Source of the DNA: Aggregatilineales bacterium
GTDB taxonomy: Bacteria; Chloroflexota; Anaerolineae; Aggregatilineales; Ch27
DNA length: 64,000 nt
Assembly (NCBI GenBank): GCA_029976005.1
Contig: JARKOQ010000172.1
Location: 1 to 64,000 of the forward strand
Reading direction: 5' to 3'
How positions within the stretch are numbered: position 1 is the stretch's first letter; every line of letters begins with the position of its first letter. This document shows positions 59,988-64,000 of this stretch, piece after piece. The notes beneath the pieces were generated by a model. That model did no database searches, had not been told where the DNA came from, and was given only the letters and a program-made list of their open reading frames with translations. The position numbers and the translations under genes are program-made.

Positions 59988-61631
59988 CTACGATGCATGA
60001 CCGTCGGGCGCGGTCTTGCCATTGGGGCTGGTGGTATCAACCAGCTTCGCCAGGTATTCTTCGCGGAAATAGCGCAGGGTGCTGAGCACGGGATTGGGCG
60101 CGGACTGGCCCAGCCCGCACAGGCTGGTGGAGCGGACCAGGTCGCAGAGCTGCTCCAGCAGTTCGAGATCGCGGATGGTGCCATTTCCCTTGGCGATCTT
60201 GGTGAGCAGGTTGTACATCTGCGCGGTGCCGACGCGGCAGGGGATGCATTTGCCGCATGACTCGGACATGCAGAACTCCATGAAATACCTGGCGACGTCG
60301 ACCATCGAGGAGGTGTGATCCATGACGATCATGCCGCCGGAACCCATGATCGAGCCGAGCTTGGCCAGCGAGGCATAATCGACCGGGGTGTCGAGATGCT
60401 TTTCGGGGATGCAGCCGCCGGAAGGCCCGCCCGTCTGCACGGCCTTGAAGCCGGCTTCGGTCGTCGTGCCGCCGCCAATCTCTTCCACGATTTCCCGCAG
60501 GGTCGTGCCCATCGGGACTTCGATCAGACCGGTGTTCTTGATCTGACCGGCCAGGGCAAACACCTTGGTGCCCTTGCTGCTCTCGGTGCCGATGCCAGCA
60601 AACCACGCGCCGCCATTGCGGATGATGGGAGCGACGTTGGCATAGGTTTCGACGTTATTGATCAGGGTCGGCTCACCCCACAGACCGTGATCCGAGGGGT
60701 AGGGTGGGCGGGGACGCGGGGAGCCGCGCCGGCCTTCGATGGAGGCCATGAGCGCGGTTTCCTCGCCGCAGACGAACGCGCCCGCGCCCAGCCGGATTTC
60801 CACATCGAAGTTGAAACCCGTACCGAAGATGCTCTCACCCAGCAGGTGAAGGCGCTTGGCCTGGCGGATGGCCTGCTTGAGGCGCTCGATCGCCAGAGGA
60901 TACTCGGCGCGGCAGTAGACGTAGCCCATGTTGGCGCCGATGGCGTACCCGGCGATCGCCATGCCTTCCAGAACGCGGTGCGGGTCGCTTTCCAGGACGC
61001 TGCGATCCATGAACGCGCCGGGGTCGCCCTCGTCGGCGTTGCAGACGACGTACTTGCGATCGCTGATGGCCTTGGCGACCGTCGACCACTTGAGGCCGGT
61101 GGGATACCCGCCGCCGCCGCGGCCGCGCAGCCCGCTGGCCACGATCTCGTCGATAACCTGGGCGGGGGACATCTCGGTCAAAGCCTGGCCGAGGGCTTCA
61201 TACCCATCGGCGGTAATGTATTCCTCGATGTTCTCCGGATCGATGACGCCGGAGTTTTCCAGCACGACCCTGACCTGGCGGGTGAAGAACGGCTGCTGGT
61301 TGTCGCAGCGCAGGCGCTCCACCGGTTTCTTGTCCAGACCGGCCACGATCTCGGCGGCATCGGCCGGGGAGACCTTTTCGTACAGGATGTTGCCCGGTTC
61401 CACGGAGACCAGCGGGCCCTGGGCGCAGAGGCCCATGCAGCCAACGCCCTTGACTTTGACCGTATCTTCCAGGCCCTGTTCTTTCACGGCCGCTTCCAGC
61501 GCGAGCTTGATCTGATCCTTGTGCTGGGAGAGGCAGCCAGCCGCCATGCAAACCCGAATCTGGTATTCGAATTTGCTCTGCTTTTCCTTTTCGGCGGATG
61601 CGATCTTGGCGAGTTCTTCCTGTGGGATCAT
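59988..61631 (-). CDS. hoxF: Hydrogenase diaphorase flavoprotein subunit (NuoF-like)
   Basis: HoxF oxidises or reduces NAD(H) through FMN. The 547-residue protein has an N-terminal thioredoxin-like [2Fe-2S] domain (about 25-110, with Cys in VCMAAGCL and VGCMGLC). Then come the FMN/NADH-binding core with [13 protein letters not shown] and [14 protein letters not shown], and a C-terminal [4Fe-4S] motif [12 protein letters not shown]. The extra N-terminal ferredoxin-like domain is typical of HoxF and HydB chains. It overlaps hoxE by four bases. Confidence 0.95.
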   Translation of the reverse strand: MIPQEELAKIASAEKEKQSKFEYQIRVCMAAGCLSQHKDQIKLALEAAVKEQGLEDTVKVKGVGCMGLCAQGPLVSVEPGNILYEKVSPADAAEIVAGLDKKPVERLRCDNQQPFFTRQVRVVLENSGVIDPENIEEYITADGYEALGQALTEMSPAQVIDEIVASGLRGRGGGGYPTGLKWSTVAKAISDRKYVVCNADEGDPGAFMDRSVLESDPHRVLEGMAIAGYAIGANMGYVYCRAEYPLAIERLKQAIRQAKRLHLLGESIFGTGFNFDVEIRLGAGAFVCGEETALMASIEGRRGSPRPRPPYPSDHGLWGEPTLINNVETYANVAPIIRNGGAWFAGIGTESSKGTKVFALAGQIKNTGLIEVPMGTTLREIVEEIGGGTTTEAGFKAVQTGGPSGGCIPEKHLDTPVDYASLAKLGSIMGSGGMIVMDHTSSMVDVARYFMEFCMSESCGKCIPCRVGTAQMYNLLTKIAKGNGTIRDLELLEQLCDLVRSTSLCGLGQSAPNPVLSTLRYFREEYLAKLVDTTSPNGKTAPDGHAS

Positions 61632-62122
61632 GACTTTAACACCTCTTCGAGCTTGCTGAGCGTGCTTTCAATCGTCTGGTTGCCACTCACCTCGCTGTCG
61701 ATGACGACGGCCGGCGCAAGGCCGCACGCCCCGACACAGCGCACCGTCAGCAGGGAAAGCGAGGAGTCCGCAGTCGTGCCGCCGGCCTTGATGCCGTACT
61801 TTTCCTCAATCTTTTCGAGCAGGGCGCCGCTCCCCTTGATGTAGCAGGCGGTGCCGGTGCAGACGGAGCAGACATGCTTGCCCTTGGGCTTGAGGTTGAA
61901 GAAGTGGTAGAACGTCGCAACCCCGTAGACCTGGCTGGGTGAGACTCCCAGGGCTTCGGAAACATAGGTCAGGGCTTTGTCATCCAGATAGCCGAACGAT
62001 TCCTGGATCGTATGCAGCGTCTCAATCAGGGCATCCGGACGGAAGCCATTGCGGCGCATGGTGGCATTGACCAGTTTCCACCGTTTGTCATCCGAAGGTA
62101 CCGCTACAGTGGCATTACTCAT
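61628..62122 (-). CDS. hoxE: Hydrogenase diaphorase [2Fe-2S] subunit (NuoE-like)
   Basis: HoxE is a thioredoxin-like [2Fe-2S] protein, found in the five-subunit Hox enzymes. The 164-residue protein has cluster ligands Cys88 and Cys93 (x4 spacing) and Cys129 and Cys133 (x3 spacing), matching NuoE. The segment [20 protein letters not shown] is the usual helical start. AAAGGA lies nine bases before the ATG. It is the first gene of the hox operon, downstream of a CRP/FNR-type site. Confidence 0.95.
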   Translation of the reverse strand: MSNATVAVPSDDKRWKLVNATMRRNGFRPDALIETLHTIQESFGYLDDKALTYVSEALGVSPSQVYGVATFYHFFNLKPKGKHVCSVCTGTACYIKGSGALLEKIEEKYGIKAGGTTADSSLSLLTVRCVGACGLAPAVVIDSEVSGNQTIESTLSKLEEVLKS

Positions 62123-62485
62123 TGGGTCTGTCCTTTCGATTTGAAGCCAGTTGCACCTGGAAAACGGGCGCGCCGGCGCTCACGACTTCCCAAAACACGG
62201 CAGATTTGGATACCCGGCTTCATGCTAGCAGCACTTGCCGCACCATACAGCCGAAAAACCTCACTTCAAATTGTGAAAATAATCACAAATAAAAAGAAGT
62301 GAACCCAAAGGTTATCGACCGGCAGGGGATGGTTCGGAATGTTTTCCCCAGAAATCATAGCACGTTGACTTCTCCAGTCAGACAGTCGTTTGTCACTGCT
62401 TTTCTGTGAGTTCGGTGAGGTTTGTCACTTTGTTTCCGGAAGTGAATATAGTATCTATAGAATATGAACAGGAGGTTCATATTCT
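62123..62485. other. Divergent intergenic region between hoxE and the tetR gene
   Basis: This stretch of 363 bases contains no gene I can support. The hoxE side (62123-62230) is GC-rich. The middle (62255-62310) is AT-rich and holds the TTGTGA/TCACAA palindrome. The tetR side holds a duplicated TTTGTCACT (62391-62399 and 62421-62429), a possible -10 TATAGT (62447-62452) and the 31-bp inverted repeat at the tetR start. A tentative hox -10 is TAGCAT (62227-62222, minus strand). Confidence 0.55.
62271..62288. promoter_or_regulatory. CRP/FNR-family binding site upstream of hox
   Basis: TTGTGA, six bases, then TCACAA is a perfect palindrome and matches the core TGTGA-N6-TCACA of CRP sites. If the hox transcript starts near 62215, as the tentative -10 suggests, the centre lies about 64 bases upstream, a usual activating position. 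An FNR-type site would need TTGAT arms, so a CRP-like protein is the better guess. Confidence 0.65.
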
Positions 62486-62487
62486 AT
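62457..62487 (+). promoter_or_regulatory. Inverted repeat over the tetR ribosome binding site and start codon
   Basis: Two perfectly complementary 13-base arms (62457-62469 and 62475-62487) flank AGGAG. The ribosome binding site AGGAGG therefore lies in the loop and first stem base, and the right arm runs into the ATG at 62486. As DNA it fits an autoregulatory TetR operator; as RNA it would hide the start codon in a hairpin. Confidence 0.75.
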
Positions 62488-63205
62488 GGGACTGTCGAGC
62501 TGGACGGATTTCTACGCAAGGATTCTGGAGCTGGAGCAGCGCGGGCTGGTGACCCGCACGTTCCGGCGTCTCGACCCGGAACGGCAGGAGCTGATCTTGC
62601 AGGCCATCCTGGACGAGGCCGTCGACAAGGGCCTCGTCACTCTCAGCATCAAGGATGTGGCCGCGCGGGCCGGCGTGGCGGTGGGGTCGCTCTACCAGTA
62701 CTTTGGCAACCGGGATGGTCTGGTGGACTTCGCAATCGAACTGTGCGTGGCTTTCACCGCGGGCGTGTTCGACGAGTATCGGGATTATCTCGTCCACCTG
62801 CCGCTGCGCGAAGGGCTGGCGGCCTATCTGATTGGCGGGGTGGAGTGGGGGCAGACGGAGATCAGCCTGGTACGCCTGTTCGCGCGGGCAGCCTATCAGG
62901 GCGATCCGGCCTTCCAGGAGCGGCTGGTTCAGCCGGTGGCCCTGGTCATGCGGCACATGGTGAGCGACATCCTGGCGGCGGCCCAGGCCCGGGGCGAGCT
63001 CCGGCCGGACGTCGATCTGGAGGCGCTGACCAGGGTGATCCACGCTCTGATGATCGCCGTGGGGGATGCCCAACTGCTGCCTTATCTCAACACGTACTTC
63101 CAGGTGGTGGACGCCGAGATGCCGCCGGAGCGCCTGTTGGAGGGCTTGCTCGACCTTGTCTTGCACGGCATCGCGTCCGGCGGCGACCGGCAGGAGGGGG
63201 CATGA
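62486..63205 (+). CDS. TetR-family transcriptional regulator
   Basis: This 239-residue repressor probably controls itself and the exporter that follows. The N-terminal helix-turn-helix is clear: AILDEAVDKGLVTLSIKDVA, then ARAGVAVGSLYQYFGNRDGL. The C-terminal ligand-binding domain (about 85-239) is all helical; the ligand is unknown. About 25 extra residues precede the usual start of the DNA-binding domain. It overlaps the ABC-2 permease start by four bases, so the two are co-translated. The large inverted repeat at its start is a natural operator. Confidence 0.9.
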   Translation: MGLSSWTDFYARILELEQRGLVTRTFRRLDPERQELILQAILDEAVDKGLVTLSIKDVAARAGVAVGSLYQYFGNRDGLVDFAIELCVAFTAGVFDEYRDYLVHLPLREGLAAYLIGGVEWGQTEISLVRLFARAAYQGDPAFQERLVQPVALVMRHMVSDILAAAQARGELRPDVDLEALTRVIHALMIAVGDAQLLPYLNTYFQVVDAEMPPERLLEGLLDLVLHGIASGGDRQEGA

Positions 63206-64000
63206 TGACCATGCTGCGAATCGCCCGCAAGGCGCTGCTCGAATACGTGCGCGAGCCGCTGCTGCTGGGGCTGGCCTTCGTCTTTCCGGTGCTGCTCGTG
63301 CTGCTCTACTACGTGGCGTTTGGCGAATCGGATACGGGGCTGGCCCGCTACATGAAGCTCATGGTCTGGAACGCCGATCGGGGTACGTTCGGCGACCGGC
63401 TGATCGAGGCCCTCGCAAGCGAGCAGTTCGAGGGTTCGCCCGTACTCGAATTGACCCTGGTGCAGGACCCCGCGCTGGCCGTGGTTCCCCTGCGCGAACA
63501 TAAGGTGGCGGCGCTGCTCCAGATTCCCCCGGAATTCAGCGCGACGATCGAGGCGGCTGCGCGTGGGGAAGCGGTTCCCCCAACCATTGTTTCCCTGGCC
63601 GGCGACCCGTACCAGGACAACTACGTGTTTGTTCAGACCTACGTCGACGGCGCGGTGAGCGCGCTCGTTCGCCAGGCGACCGGGCAGCCGGAAACCGTGC
63701 ACGCGAGCTACGAATTCACGACCGGCACCGGGACGATGTCCGACTTCGACTTCGGCGTTGGTGGGATTCTGGTCTTTGGCGTGATGTTCACCGTAATCAC
63801 GACCGCGCACATCCTGGTCAAGGAACGGGTCAGCGGGACGCTGCGCCGGTTGCGCGTGACCCGGATGCGGGCGGTGGACCTGCTGGGCGGCGTGACGCTG
63901 GCCCAGATGGCGCTGGCCCTCGTCCTGGTTCCGTTCACGCTGGGGATCGCCGTAGCCTGTGGCTTTCGCAGCAATGGCTCTCTGCTGCTGGCGATCGGGG
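63202..64000 (+). CDS. ABC-2 type transporter permease, partial
   Basis: The first 266 codons are present; the gene runs past the window edge. One membrane helix near residues 20-40 is followed by a large extracytoplasmic domain (about 45-185), then helices from about 190 on. The segment KERVSGTLRRLRVT is the cytoplasmic coupling motif of ABC-2 exporters (YhhJ/DrrB-like). It probably exports a drug or lipid with an ATPase encoded further on. It starts inside the tetR stop (ATGA). Confidence 0.88.
   Translation, partial: MMTMLRIARKALLEYVREPLLLGLAFVFPVLLVLLYYVAFGESDTGLARYMKLMVWNADRGTFGDRLIEALASEQFEGSPVLELTLVQDPALAVVPLREHKVAALLQIPPEFSATIEAAARGEAVPPTIVSLAGDPYQDNYVFVQTYVDGAVSALVRQATGQPETVHASYEFTTGTGTMSDFDFGVGGILVFGVMFTVITTAHILVKERVSGTLRRLRVTRMRAVDLLGGVTLAQMALALVLVPFTLGIAVACGFRSNGSLLLAIG

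Overview
The window is GC-rich bacterial chromosome, densely coded on both strands. No rRNA, tRNA, CRISPR array, insertion sequence or prophage was seen. The gene content fits a Chloroflexota (Anaerolineae-like) organism. Pointers are secreted or membrane proteins with Thr/Pro linkers, a receptor-type Ser/Thr kinase, a bacterial Mre11-Rad50-NurA-HerA gene set, and a group 3d Hox hydrogenase. This placement is inferred from gene style; no marker gene proves it.

Layout. 1-5024 (+): a lipoprotein peptidyl-prolyl isomerase, two related membrane-anchored proteins, rsmI and an MFS transporter. 5031-15407 (-): one gene for a 3458-residue surface protein made of about 25 DUF11-like repeats, then an LPATG sorting signal and a sortase domain in the same chain. 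15594-18272: a glycosyltransferase, a cobalamin adenosyltransferase and an FGE-fold protein. 18329-26398 (-): an aromatic amino acid operon (aroH, DAHP synthase, tyrA, aroA, aroE, aroC, aroK, aroB, aroQ) encoding all seven shikimate steps. It is preceded by a promoter, an aromatic-rich leader peptide and a terminator with a competing antiterminator pairing, which is a classical attenuator. 26459-41746: mixed housekeeping and membrane genes, including a receptor kinase, transketolase, an M20 peptidase and an orphan DnaB-like ATPase. 42054-49770 (+): sbcD, sbcC, nurA, a HAS-barrel gene and herA, ended by a strong terminator; this resembles the archaeal DNA end-resection operon. 50077-56748 (+): ammonium transporter, PII protein and glutamate synthase large subunit. 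56815-62122 (-): hoxE-F-U-Y-H plus the maturation protease. 62486-64000 (+): a TetR regulator and the start of an ABC-2 exporter permease that runs off the window.

How the genes work together. The aro operon takes carbon to chorismate and on towards tyrosine, under apparent attenuation control by Phe, Tyr and Trp codons. Transketolase lies 9 kb away and makes the erythrose 4-phosphate precursor. The amt-glnK-gltB set imports and assimilates ammonium. Hox exchanges electrons between hydrogen and NAD(H), and a perfect CRP/FNR-type palindrome lies upstream. SbcD, SbcC, NurA and HerA would together resect DNA double-strand ends.

All starts, domains and regulatory sites were read by eye. Promoter calls are consensus matches only, and family assignments rest on recognised motifs, not database searches.
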